Shown: one piece after another, positions 49,001 through 61,779 of the stretch | Numbering within the stretch: the stretch's first letter is position 1 | How the letters are laid out: the number at the start of each line of letters is the position of its first letter | Origin: Trichosphaerium sp. ATCC 40318 | Lineage: Eukaryota > Discosea > Flabellinia > Trichosidae | Direction of reading: 5' to 3' | Assembly: GCA_038496445.1 (NCBI GenBank) | Contig: JALMLS010000466.1 | Span: 62,001-126,000 of the forward strand | DNA length: 64,000 nucleotides | Notes under the pieces: model-generated | Told to the model about the DNA's origin: nothing | Databases searched by the model: none | What the model saw: only the letters and a program-made list of their open reading frames with translations | Translations under genes and position numbers: made by a program

Positions 49001-51308
49001 TTCAAAAGGCTACAAGACTTTCAGAGGAAAGGTGCAAAGTTTCTTTACAAGATAGCTACAACAACTGGAGTACGATATATTTTACTCGGAATATACAACT
49101 TGTTCGTGTTTTTTGCTTGCAGCAAACTTTGTGTCACATCAGCACAACTGAGAATACACTAGTTTTTATCATCTCGTTGTTTTTGTTTGCTTTATGTTTT
49201 TTAACCACGTGTTTTTTCATCTTTAGGGTATTCTTGGAGATGACATGGGTTGTGGAAAGACAGTTCAAGTCCTTGCTTTATTATACGCCTTTAAAGCATC
49301 TAAACCGACTGAAGTTATCAACCTTACTGGAGATAATCTATGGTATGATAATACTACTCTAGTAGTTGTGCCAAACATATTCATCCTTCAATCATGGCAA
49401 GGTACTCAACCTTAAAAAATGACAGTTAAGCCCTTGTGATGCTCATTCTCTCTCAGATCAAATCATTTCTTTCAATTCTCTTTTCTCCGACGAGCAAGAC
49501 CATTTAAAGCTTACTTATGGAGTGTACCATGGTAAGGATACTTTTACAGCATATGAGGATGTCAAGAAAGGATATGATGATATTCTACTAACAACAGCTG
49601 CGACATTGACTGGGAGTGATCACAAAGACAAACTCAATGTTGATTGGCGCATGATTGTCTTTGATGAAGTTCACATGTTCAAGAAAGACAGTGGGAAACG
49701 ATACAAGATATTGAAGGCGTTCAAATGCAAGTCAAGGATTGGTCTCACAGGTACTGTGTTTCAAAACAGTCCAAGTGAATTGTGGGCCACGATCAGCCTT
49801 GTGGTACGTTAGAAAGTCATTCACATTGTTTGTTCCTGATGTCTAAAGGTTAATGACTACATGGATAAAGGTTCATTTGAGAAGCAGTTCGCCGGACCAA
49901 TAAGACAAGCTCTATCTAATGAGGCATCTTACATTGATGTTGATCTTGGTGAAACTGCTGGAAAAGAACTACAAGAGCAATTGAAACATCTCATAGTAAG
50001 GAGGCACAGGAGTGTTTGGAACAAACCAGGATTACCACCTGCGCTACCACGTGCGTTCCCTCTACTTTCCTCAGCACTTTTTTGTAATTTTTTTAACTGG
50101 ATGTAGCTATAACAAACTATAAAATAGTCCTTCCTCTACTCAAGGAGCAAAAGATAAAGATGAACAAGATATTGCACCCGGGTGCTCACACCATAGTAGA
50201 AGCAGGAACAGCTAATAAAATAGCTGTTCGTACGTTGCAAAAATAACACGTGGCTTGTGATTTGATTTTTACCTTTTTTGTTTAGATCCTTTGCTACCTG
50301 ATGTGTATCAGAAAAAGATTAGACTTAGGGATATTGACTATAGAAATGTTTCTCAAGACTCGCTGAAGCTTCAATTTCTTGAAAAGGCTATTCGTTGGTT
50401 CTCAAAACAGGAGTCTTACACTAAAGTTTTATTGTTTTGCAAATATGTTAAGACGCTACAGTTTGTTGAAAAGTTTCTTCGAGCAAACAAAATAGCCAAA
50501 CATGTTAGAAAAATAATAGGTGATCAATCTGAGAACAAACGCTCAGAACACATCACGTGGTTCAAGAAATTAAAAGATAATGGTATTCTGTTGATAAGCA
50601 GAGACACGCTCAGTGAGGGTGTCGGAATAGTAGGTATGTGAAAATAAGAAAGAATGACGAAAAGGTAATTTTGTTCCTAACCAGTCTTTTATCTAGAAGC
50701 ATCTATAGTTGTATTTCTTGAACCATTCTTCAACCCATCAAAACATGCTCAGGCATCAGCAAGAGTACATAGATTTGGACAGAGTAAGTTTTGTCTACAC
50801 TTCAATTCCTCCTTTTTTCTTTTTTTTTTTTTCTCCTTCTTACTTATTGTTATTAGAATGTCACGTGCATACTTTTATGCTTGTTTCTGGTGCTATAGAG
50901 GAAAAAATTGAGCAAACGCAGTTAAAAAAGAAGATAACGCGTGCAAGGATGCTTGACAATGCACATGTAAAGGCTGTTGATGACAAAATTGTTACGTACA
51001 AAAAGCCTAAATTATCCAGCACAGATGCATCAGTTAAACCTGTCCTTATAAGCGATATGAGAAAAGAGATTGCAACAAACAACGCGCATCATAATATTCA
51101 TAGCGCTATGATTCAGATTGTCAAGGATTTGGCAGATGATGGTAAGATAATCGACTTGGAACTTAGATACCAAACATATAGCGAGTATAAAGCAAGCAAG
51201 GATATGATGAAGAAATTGAGTGAATCAAATGAGGATACAATTAAAATACTTGATAATGAAAACGCGAAAGAGTCTACTGGTCCAAGCATTGAGGATGTAA
51301 AAGATTAA
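46100..51308 (+). CDS. Kelch-repeat protein fused to a SNF2-family ATPase
   Basis: ATG at 46100 (MWEEKELEDF). Kelch-like blades run to about 47620: VVMGGHRNIIGYHYV (near 46685), AMAPVDKDHILIHGG (near 47040), GDLWLFHVKRREWTK and WVSYGGITNGGKIHNETWLL. An acidic linker ends MIDECA; a GTATGA intron at 48001-48060 (with CACGTG) then joins in frame to EKWHEEEEPKLCAWDFW. So the apparent stop at 48004-48006 lies in an intron. The SNF2 part has FQRKGAKFLYKIA, motif I DDMGCGKTVQ (near 49245), motif II FDEVHMF (near 49660, DEVH for DEAH), GLTGTVFQN, VRRHRSVWNK, LLISRDTLSEGVGI and motif VI QASARVHRFGQ (near 50750). A basic/acidic tail ends EDVKD plus TAA at 51308. The closest general match is the CSB/ERCC6-like group of DNA translocases. 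The inverted paralogue at 53563-61779 has the same ends. Confidence 0.78.
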
Positions 51309-52433
51309 TTTTGTTTCCAATAAAACGCTCTTGTTTTACTGACAAGTGTAAATCATTTACTAACAACATTGACACTACAGAAAGGTGCAGGCTTGTTCTT
51401 TTAGATGTACAGAATGTAACAACCTGTGTTGAACCTTCCATCGTATTTGCGACATATGTGTGGATGCGATAAAGCGACAAACACGTTTAGATGCTCCTCA
51501 GCCCAAGCCATCTGCAAATATTGTTTTACCCTCATTGAAAGATGTTTAAACACGACAACTCGAGGCCTTTTTTTGGTACCTCACATAGTCCGCTACAACC
51601 AAATTTCTATGAGTGATGCGGTAGCAAGGCAGGGCGTAGGCCTTTCTGGGGCGCATATTAGACAGGATTTTTTGCACAAGAATCCATGGATTGGGTAAAA
51701 AAAAAACAATGTCAAAATAACTTTCTAGGTACAATTAATACAGTACAAATTACGCTTCCCAAAGCATAAGACTGAAATTAGAACAGTTTCTTTCCCTCTC
51801 CACGTCTAAGCCGATTACTGTTTTTAGCTACATGTGTGCCTAGTGCGAACGGGAAGTATTTCCACGTTTGAACTAACACCGATAGTTTGTTTGGACGTTT
51901 AGCGTGTGTAGTACCTCTCTACAGAAACATACATACAACGACTCTACTTAACTCCACTAGTTCCGTCGTTCTAATAGCTGTCTCGTATTGTCACCACCTA
52001 CGTAAGTTTCAAATTTCCATAGCCTGCACTCTTATTCGATGGTGTATGTTAGTTAACACGCAGGTACGCTCTTATTCACTACCGCGTCATACAACGCGAG
52101 TGTCCTTTCACTTAAGCCGCAGGAAAAAAAGTGGTAATTTTGTAGGAGAGCGTGTCACTATTCTGTACTGGTAACCATATATGTTATAAAAGCTACCCGT
52201 CATACTGTGGTTTTGTTCTAAAGCTTCACTACAACCGAATATTTCCTAGCAATCCCAGAACATTTTAACTGCCGGCAATTCACGAAAAAAAACAAAGGCT
52301 GACTTAAGTCGCATGGCATATATTCTGAACATAACAATAATTACATACAAGAACAACAACAACTCTTGTTTATACACCCACCCTCTTTTAAAGAAAAAAA
52401 AAAGGATACAAACATCAATCGTAGCATACAAAT
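51309..52433. other. Intergenic region with a broken zinc-finger-like ORF
   Basis: About 1.1 kb downstream of kelch-SNF2. Apart from the Cys-rich stretch at 51382-51549, listed separately, only short ORFs without family resemblance were seen. Its right end should hold the promoter of the small membrane-protein gene. Confidence 0.45.
51382..51549 (+). pseudogene. Zinc-finger-like fragment interrupted by TGA
   Basis: The frame reads CSFRCTECNNLC, then TGA (51430-51432), then TFHRICDICVDAIKR and about 28 more residues to a TAA at 51547. The C-x3-C-x2-C-x4-C...H-x3-C-x2-C spacing looks like a zinc-binding module cut by one stop. No start codon or GT-AG intron that removes the stop was found. It may be a fossil of a lost SNF2-gene end or of a small separate gene. 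Confidence 0.35.
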
Positions 52434-53296
52434 ATGAGTGATAATCAAAAGTCATTTTTTGAAAAGCAGTTCGGAAAGAAAGCTGATTGGCATCATACAG
52501 ATCCAACAAAAGAATGGTGGTTAGGTCATCCTTTCACTAAAAAGGCTCACTTGGATTACGTTGGTTCGTACAAGCTAGCACATGACCCAAAGCACTTTCA
52601 AATATTTCGCTTTCCAAACGATATTCATCATACAAAGAGGTCTTTCTACAGCGTATGGATAAGAAATCCTGGCGTACGTCAACTTTGATTTTCTCCACAA
52701 AACGATAAAACAAGTTAACCTGTCAAGCACTCTTCTTGTATTTCTCTTCTTTTAATCGCCCAAACGGCAACAGGTTTTCACAACTTGGTTTTAAAAAAAA
52801 ACCGTTTAAATCTTGAATAAAAAAAACGTTTTCCCCATCACCTTACACTCGTTTTAACGTCTCTCACGTGATTTCTGACGCTCCTTCTTTAGAAAAATAT
52901 GCAGCTAACACTAGTCACGTTGGGTTTTACAGCAATCGGCTATTTTATACTTTACCGCCTTCAATGGCTTGATAACTCCATCAGGTATGTAACGAACTTT
53001 AGGCGGTTTTTTTTTGTTGAGATCCTTCAATTAAAAAACAGTTTAGCTGGAAAGCAAAGCCAATACCGCACTTAGAACATAAGTCCTACCATGGCATTGA
53101 ACGGTATAAGATCCTAGGTTATGGCATGGGACCACAATACCTAAGGTTACAGAGTATTGAACCTAGTATTGTACCTGGTGTTCCAGAGCAAAGCGAGTTT
53201 ACTCCAATGGCAGAATACTCAACCAGACAACAACCTTCTCCAATTAAATTTGATCTTGACTCGTTTAACAACTTAGCAAATCAAGACTGGGACTAA
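52434..53296 (+). CDS. Small single-pass membrane protein, unknown
   Basis: Three exons: 52434-52673 (MSDNQKSFFEKQFGKKADWH), one after the intron with donor GTACGT at 52674 (holding CACGTG), and the last after TTTAG near 53045. The spliced protein is about 185 residues. It has a soluble N-terminus with Trp/His-rich DWHHTDPTKEWWLGHP, one TM helix (LTLVTLGFTAIGYFILYRL, near 52905-52960) and a tail ending NNLANQDWD plus TAA (53294-53296), followed by AATAAA. The make-up recalls accessory subunits of mitochondrial respiratory complexes, but I recognise no family. It is clearly spliced and has a consistent frame. Confidence 0.6.
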
Positions 53297-53562
53297 GACC
53301 TTTGTAATAGCTGTAAATAAAATAAAATCAATGCAACCTAGTAACCACACGTGCCATTTTCGTTCAGAACTTCAGTTTCTAAGGATTTCGTTAATGTTTC
53401 ATGTAATGCCATATCGTATACTAGATTGACTAGAATCGTATCTTTACTTACCTACAAGCGTTGTACCTTTTCACTTACCATTAATCAAAGCGACTTAGGT
53501 ACAGTATGTTTAAGGCGATAGGTACCAGAGCAAGAATACAGTAGATAATTTTTTTTATTTTG
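53297..53562. other. Convergent intergenic region
   Basis: Holds the AATAAA copies of the + gene (near 53315-53326) and one CACGTG near 53348. No coding signal. Confidence 0.5.
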
Positions 53563-56500
53563 TCATTGCTCAAGTTCTGAATATTCACTCTTGTCGTCAT
53601 CTATCCCAAATTTTTGTCCCTTAGCATAGTTCGAATCTAGTTCATTCATAAAGTCTATATTGACACCGTCAAGTACAGATTTTAAGTCAGAATCAGATAC
53701 AACAAGAGACATTGGTTGCAATGTTCCTTTAAGATCGTGTATGATTTTCATGATTGCACTGTCATTTCCTTGTTGCGCTCTGTTCTCAGCAATCTTTCTT
53801 CGTATATCAGAAACACTGATAGGATCCTTGACACTAAACAAAGAGCTCAATATTTAACATTCAAAATTTTTTTGCTTTGTGAAACACGTGAAAATCACAT
53901 GTACCTAAGGAATTGTACTTCATCAGAATCAGTGTTTTTATCCTTGCTAGATGACGTGCTATCATTTTTGCTTGGATCATTACTGGGTGTTGCGCTATTC
54001 TCTTGCTGACTTTCTATCCGTTCTGTAACACAGTCTAAATCAGTGCTTGGGCCGTTGAAATAAAGGTCCTAAACGATACAATAATGAGTTGATTTATCAA
54101 GATTGGTATTCAAAGTTGTATGCGTACATCTCTATCAAGACATTTGAAGTGGCTCACGTTATCTATGAGTTTAGCACCCATACTTTTCTTCCAAATTTGA
54201 AGTTTGAAAATGTGTTCTTCTAATTCACCTGCAACAAGTGTATACGTCTTTACATGCTTTTCTACGACGCCAACGAGTTAATACTATTACGACAGTTTTT
54301 TAAATGCGTACTTTGACCAAATCTATGCGCACGTGCAGATGCTTGATCGTGCTTAAATGGATTACAAAATGGTTCAAAGAATACTACAACGGAAGCTTCT
54401 AAAAAAAATTCAATCAAAGCATCCAGATAACCACTATCATACCGACAAGTGCAACGCCTTCACTAAGTGTATCTTGACTAATCAATAGAATACTTGGCTT
54501 CTCTTGGCTCTGGAACTCTTTGATATATCTCTCTCGCGTTTTTTGGGTAACTTCTCCGGTGATACACTCACTGTCATAGTTTTTACACTTCAAGAACTTC
54601 TTTATGAGGTGCAGTGCCTTTACTTTTCTAGAGAATATCAGAACTGATTCTCCCCTTTCCTTCCACACTTTGATAGCTTTCCAATAAATTCTAGTTTACA
54701 AGAGTCATTTGCATAGGACTCCTGTACTATTGCATCTTCTGATACCAAAGAATGTAAATGTTTATCTAGTGTATCATCTCCTACGATCAGATGCTCGTTA
54801 TAATACTCAAACACAAGCCTCAAATCTAGTGTATAACTTTAGTATGGGCTATTTATACTAGTATCGGTATTAAATACGCACGTGCGGCTATACACTGTGA
54901 TGCATGCATCAGTTCAAGGAATGAAAGTCTTTTTTTTGTTGTCAGAGTAAAATACGATTCAATGCTCCAGTACTTACTTGGGGTGGGTTTTCTTCATCTG
55001 TTTCATTGCCATCTCTTGATAATGGCGCAATGGTAATATAAGTGCACAGTTTGTAATATCTATACAAAAGGTCATTAAAAGCAATTCCTTTTTTTTTTCA
55101 AATACCTGGAAGTGCAGCGTGCATGTTTTCAGTTTTATTCCACACAGTGCGATGTCGTCGAAGAAGATATTTCTTTAAAGTGCTTTGTAACTCTAGTCCT
55201 TTCTCTGTTCCAATACGTATAGTCTCTGGATCTGCACTATAGCATAAAGCGCTAATTATTGGCTTACTGAACTTTTTCTCAAAATGTTTCCAGCTCATAA
55301 ACTCTGACTAAACCACGTGATTAGAAATCAATATTAGAAGAAACTGTAAGAAAGTAGAATGTGTTTGCGAGATAAAAAACCAACGTTCGATTATGAGGAT
55401 GACACAGGCAGGTGAGAGTTGTGTTTCTAAATTTTTTCAAAGAAAAAAAAAATTGATATCGTACAACAATGTTAAACGTCGCCCATAACTCCCTCGTGTT
55501 ATTTTGAAAAACTGTGCCAGAAAGCCCAATTCTTGTCTTGCATTTAAGGTTATTAATGCATTTATAACGTTTCCCTGCAGTGTTTTTGAACATGTGTACT
55601 TCATCAATCAATATTAACCTCCATGGTTTGTCAAGTTCATCCAAGTTTTTTGCAAGTGTAGCAGCTGTAGTCAAGACTATATCACAAGAATCAGCAGTTT
55701 GAAAAGCTCTTCTACGGTTCTGTCCATGGTAAAGAGCACACTTAAGCTGGTAAGTACCAACCTCACCATAGAGCCTATTGAAACGCCCTATTTGATCTTG
55801 CCATGATAGCATAATCAAACGATTAGGCACAATAACAAGGGTTGTCTCAGTCCACTTTTCTTTTGTTTCTGATAGATCACAGTACGTCTTAAAAGCATAC
55901 AAAAGAGAAAGAGCTTGTACAGTCTTACCACAACCCATGTCATCACCCAGAATTCCCTGAACAGTACCCAATTAGTCGTCAAAAAAAACCTAAAAAAACA
56001 CGTGCTCCTGTCTTGTGTTTGTATATACGGTATAAAAACTTTACACCAACACGTTGAAACGGTTGTAGCCTATTAGATATTGAGAGTAAATATACATACA
56101 AGACATAAATTGACTTTACCTTGTGTTGATTTCTTGAGGTACCACAATATGTTTTCCAGTTTCTCGGCAATACTCCAGGTCAAGAGGGTCTTTCGCTGGT
56201 ACATCTTCCCACAAGTAATCTTCATATTTCCGTTTATCAGTCCGACTAGACGTAAAAGTTAAACAAAGAGACATCTTTAACTTCAAAGCCCCCAGTGAGG
56301 ATATTTAACTTGTAAATTTTGCGAACTCTCAACTTTGAAAAAATACTTTACCGTTTCTTTTTTTTGGTAGGAATGATAGTTTGGGCTTTTCGTTTTCTTG
56401 AGATTTCAATAACATTGTTGTCGTCCTCATCCATATCATCATAACCATCACCAAATTCACTATCTTCATCATTGTTACTATCTTCTTTGCTATCACTTCC

Positions 56501-59500
56501 ACCAGTAAGATCGATAACATTTGCGTTAGGTGTTGCAGCTGTAGTTGGAATTGAGTCCATAGGTATGGATGTAGTTAATGGAACATCTTTTGTTATTTCT
56601 TCCATACTATCCTCCAAGTCATTAACATCATCTTCATCTGCAATAAAGTCGGACATGTCATCTACAACCTGGGTAGCGTGCTGTACAGTAGATTTTTCAA
56701 CAGAGTTATCCTGGCTACTTTCAAGGCTAGGCTCAGGTTCTGGTTCATTGGGCTTGTCTGGTTCTGGACCACTCAATACACTTATACGCCAGCTAATTTC
56801 AAGGCTATTTTCTACTGTTGTTTGAAGCCCACTACACCTACGCTTCTTATTGGATTCTGTTACTTTACCTTCTTCATTTATAAGTTTGATTAGCTTCTTC
56901 AACGCCTGGTAAGAAATTAGTTTGGAATACATAATCAAAAGAAAAGGTAAAAACCAAAAACTGGGTGACACGTTTTTTCTTTCAATGGTTAGTTACCTTG
57001 TCACACTTTTGTTCGTCGTCATGTAGAATCTTAAGTTTTATTTCTTTATCTGGATTATCATGCCAGTAAGTCCAAGCACAAAGGTTTACCACCACGTTTT
57101 CTTCCCAATTAGTCTAGAGGGTAGAATAAGTATCAAGTTCGGGTAAAAAAAAAGACAAACATACTGTAAACTCTTCAATAGCTTCGTTTACCAAAGGTTG
57201 AATAACGACTTCTTCTGAGTCTATATCCTTAACGAGTAATTAATATTGGAAATGACATATATATGCTATCTAGCACGTGTATCTTACTTCTTCTCCTGAA
57301 AGATCATCAAAGTTGACGATATCTGACTAAACCACTAATGTAAGCCAAAAAAAAAACTTAGTCCAAACTTACTGTGTCTTCAACTAATTCTGGTTGTACA
57401 CGGCGGATTGGCAGTTCCTCAGGAGCGAAATCACCTTGAATTTCTTCATCCATTGAATCCGAAAAGTTGTTATCAAAAGGCGCTACAGTCATTACATTGC
57501 CACTGATAGACGTTGAGGTTCCCAACTTAAAGAACTCCAAAGCCACCTTAACAATTACAATTAATTTGCTTTCATCTCATTCAAAAAACTCAATCACCTT
57601 TTCTAGAGCTTCGCTGGATAGTTCATCATCATATCGTATACCATTCACTCGTATACCATCCTATAAAAATAATTAAAGATGAACTGAATATCGCTTTTGA
57701 TTATTTTTACCTTCTTGAACTGAGAATCACATTGCTGTACTAGAGATACTACATGATAAAATGAGTTTGCCTCCTAATATGTTAGATGCTGTTAGACATA
57801 CCTAGGGCTTCTTTACCCGTGATAGGTAAACCGAGAAGAATAGAACCACCCATAGGTTCTTCACCTAAAAACCTTGTCAAAAAAGGTAAGTAAACAAAAA
57901 ATAATCAGTACCTGAAAAGCATCCATAATTTTGACGTTTTAAAAAAGTTGTTGCTGTTCTCAAGGTATTTTTTAGCTCAATCATATCTACCTCTCCATCA
58001 ATAGAAAGGCAATCATGAGAACTATTGCAATCCTTTCGTGAACAATCAACAATAAGATCAAACCTAATATAATTATCAGCAATACTTGACCAATGTGCAA
58101 ACCCTTACCCTCCATAACGCTTAACACAGTCACACATTGCTTCTGCAAAGGAATCTTTGATAGTTTTTGTAACCAATCCACCTAAATGCGTAAACAAACT
58201 TAACACCGATCCAGGAGACAAAAAACTCGATGTTTGACTTTGTACCTTCTTCAATATCGTCCAGCTCCTCTTGGGTTTGTGCTATAGCATGAACATTACA
58301 CCCAGCATGAACAAATAACTAAATTAAAGTAATTAGAAGTACTATAAAGACAAGAAAGAACACACCTTTAAAACAGCTTCACCAAGAATTGTCGAGGCAC
58401 CAACAATAATTACAACCATACTCGGACAACCAAGTTCCTTAGTGACACTATTTTCTTTCTGTACTGGAACATCCACACTGTGTTCAGACATCTCAAAATG
58501 CCTTTCAATACTTGGAAGGGCTGTAAACTGACCAATAGACATGGCCCAATGTATCTCTTTAATTTTCTCCTCAAACATCTTACTAAGTACTGTAGCTTCG
58601 GGTACCTGCTTTCTCGTTAAAGTTCTGCCGTTTTGTCACTATTTTAATATCCGTACTGTCTTTGCAATAGCAATAAGTCCAATACCTCTTATAACCACTA
58701 TTTCAGGGTAGAGTAAAGATGTTTCTGACTGGTATGCATCAAACTCGTTCAACAAATGTTCCCCGAGGTCTTGCTCATCTGAGCTAGGACACTCGATAAA
58801 TAGGCATCCCTTTAGAGTAAAAGCATAAGAATAATATAGGTTATATCCTAAACACAGAAAAAGAAGACTGTCAGTACCTCTATTTTTGCAAGGTGATTCG
58901 CAGTCTTCATTATAATTTTTATCCATTCTTCTGCTTGCTCTGATTGGGCAAACTTTAGGATTTCGTTATCTTCATTTTGTACAACTACATAACGCTGCCC
59001 TAACGTTGTCCATATTAATCCACGTAATACCTAGAGGCACGTTAGGTATTATAAGTCTGCAACAGACAAAATAAACGCACAGGAGCCACTAGTGAGTATG
59101 AAAGATAATTCTTTGAAGGAGTCTGAGAAAGAGCCATTTTTTGGTGCCTATCAAGAAACTCTCGAATCTTCTGTATTGCTAATAATTGCGCATTATATGC
59201 TTTTTCATATGTATCACCAAAAGTGATCAAACCATGATGCATTACAACAAGACCTAACACCAAGTTATTTCTGATTATTTTCTTCAAAAAAACAATAACT
59301 TTGTGTTTGTCTATTTCATACCCACAAACGATTTTGATTGTTTTTGTACTTCAACAACACACTTAACTAATTCAAGTATATTATGAGAGTAAGAAACTAC
59401 ACCAAAATCTTCTCCTAGAGCCTAGGAAAGGTGTAAAGTTTCGAAGTGGAAAGAAAAGCTGTGATTTTACCTGTTTTATAAATTTGTCATCTGTTTGGTT

Positions 59501-61779
59501 AACGAGTGCTAATACTTCACTCGAAAAAGATTCATTGACAAATTTAAAAGGTAAAACCAGATGTAAAAGCACATTGAGTGGCCTGAAAAAAAAAGGTTAA
59601 ACTAAGAAAAAAAGAGGAATAACAACGCACGGTCTAACATCGCTGTTTGAGAATTCTCTAGCACTGCAAAGCTCGGTATACACTTTCTCGTTAGATGCAA
59701 CTGCTTTCACACACCTTACATGAAGGTAAGATAATAGGAACTACTAAAAACCGTACATAAACGCAAACTTATGTGTATGCAAAACAATGTTGCATCGGTT
59801 GAATATCAGCTAGCGAACTGCCACGTGGATTGATAGCTATCTAGCAAATAAAAGTAAACACTAAATAACTTGTTCTAAGACCTCCTTGTACTTTTGTATC
59901 TTTACCAAGCCAACTAGTTGTTGTATACTTCACAGAGCAATGACCGTTTAAAAATGCTTGTCTGTGATAATTGAATAAGCAAAAAATATGACCAAATAAG
60001 TATTAGACGTACTTATCAACGTTACACAGCACGTGATTTAAAAAACATCGTAATTTCAAATCTGGGCACACTTCATCTCCAAAACGTTCTATATACTCTT
60101 CAACTGCATCGAGTTAAGTCTAAAAGTACTCTCATGAAAAACAAGGCATTACCTTCCAAAAGCGGATCTGGATCAATCTTGTCGTCAATAGAACTCTCTC
60201 GAGATTGATCGCTGAAGGTCTCATCTACATCCATTACATCATTTGTTGAAGACAATAAATACTTCTTGCTCTTAAACCATGGGAACATCTCATGTTGTTT
60301 AGCAGGAAGCTCTATGTTACTCAATATCAAAGCATCTGTGGCCATGTCAAATAATTTCGGAATACTGGTCCAAAGATAATCGCCCAGTAACAAGTAAATA
60401 GTGTCCAAGCGTCTCATCTTGTTATTGTGGCCTTTTATCCGTTAATTTATTTGTTAAGTTCTACTTCTCGCTTTGAGAGTTCAGACTCACCATAAGTAAG
60501 TATAGCATTCAATTTCTTGATGTAAACAGATCTATGATTAAAACAAGGTTTAGGAGCATCTCTGACTTCAAGTTTACGCCAGGTAAACTCCAAGGTGCTC
60601 TCTTCAACAAGCTGTCAGATATAATTTTTAAAAAAAGTCAAACAAAAACTTTAAAGGTGTACCCCGTGTGAGAAGCCATGTGTCATTCATTAAGGTTCCA
60701 TCACAATCTAGGCCGCCATGTAAAATCCACTTATTTTCTTGCACACGTGTTAATGTATGATTAGCACGTGGCAACTGTTTGGCATGGCACTTCTTCCAAT
60801 TAATGGCATTCCTGGAGCTATCGTAAAGCCACAAGTCTCCTATAAAACACCATTAGTCCACACTTCAGTTCTAGCACATACCCAAAACCTTTCCATCATC
60901 TTTCTCGCCAATATGCCCACCGTGAACAATAGCACACGTACCGCCTGCAGGCGCCATTGCATGAAATCGTCTTGCCTCTAAATTGTTAACAAAGATGTAC
61001 ATACAAATATGGTAAACGCACGTGCTCCAGTATAGGGTTCTTCACCACGCATTTGCCAAGCATATCCTATATCCATTAATTCGTACACCCATACATCATG
61101 TTGAAGCGTGTTGTTACTATCACCTCCAAAAAAAACTGAAAAGCGTCAATACAATCTAAGTGTCACTGATTTGTTCTTACCAACATTTTGATTGTCCAGT
61201 AGTGCACTAGCATAACCAATTCTATTACCAGGTCCCCACGTATCCTTCAAAAGTAAGGTCAATCAAGAAAATCCACAAAAGCTCCACCAAAAATCCAAAA
61301 ATCCAAAAAAAAGTGAAACCTACATCATCACCAAGATCATAGTATTCTTTGGTGTCAAATGAATACTTGCTAACCATACTTTTACCTGGTGCGTTACCCA
61401 AAAAGCCTGTCAATAAATCAGATAATGTGTAAAAATCATCCAAATACACAAAACGCACTGTACAGTTCACCATTAAGCATATGATAAGTAGCGTGTTGGC
61501 GTACAGCTCCTTTTGGAGCCAAAGGAGCTAGTTTTTCCCATAACCAACCCTCTGCGCTTGTATTAGCGGTATTACGTAAAATATAATACCATGGCGTATC
61601 GTACGGTTACTTTTAGTATTCAACAGTTCGTTGACGTCTGGTGGCTTTTTAGGTAACTCTAACCACCTACAATGACAACTATCACGTTTCATTGCTCCTA
61701 ATGACGCATTGAAAATCCTGTATGTTAAGCTAGGCACTAATTGTACCAAATTCACGCGCGAAAACCGGTTAGCTGTCAA
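53563..61779 (-). CDS. Kelch - class II aldolase - SDR - SNF2 fusion protein
   Basis: Read on the minus strand, all parts join in one frame through short introns. The start is near 61779. Kelch blades follow: WLWEKLAPLAPKGAVRQHAT (61540-61490), FHAMAPAGGTCAIVHGGHIG (near 60960-60900) and NKWILHGGLDCDGTLMNDTW. An intron then joins DPLLE to VEEYIERFGDEV (60150-60090). The aldolase-like part has INPRGSSLADIQP (near 59830), NVLLHLVLPFKFVNE (near 59560) and VVMHHGLITFGDTYEKAYNA (near 59240). The SDR-like part has MVVIIVGASTILGEAVLK (near 58420), PITGKEAL and IRVNGIRY, with ISGNVMTVAPF near 57510. After an acidic linker comes SNF2: MGCGKTVQ (near 55930), DEVHMFK, GLSGTVFQN, RRHRTVWNK and QASARAHRFGQ (near 54330). 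It ends EYSELEQ plus TGA at 53563. The aldolase HxH metal motif and the SDR Tyr are not seen. Its two ends are paralogous to the gene at 46100-51308. Confidence 0.75.

Noticed and set aside
51430-51432. TGA as a selenocysteine codon
   Set aside because: No SECIS-like hairpin was recognised and zinc-finger Cys are not known selenocysteine sites; a broken frame is simpler.
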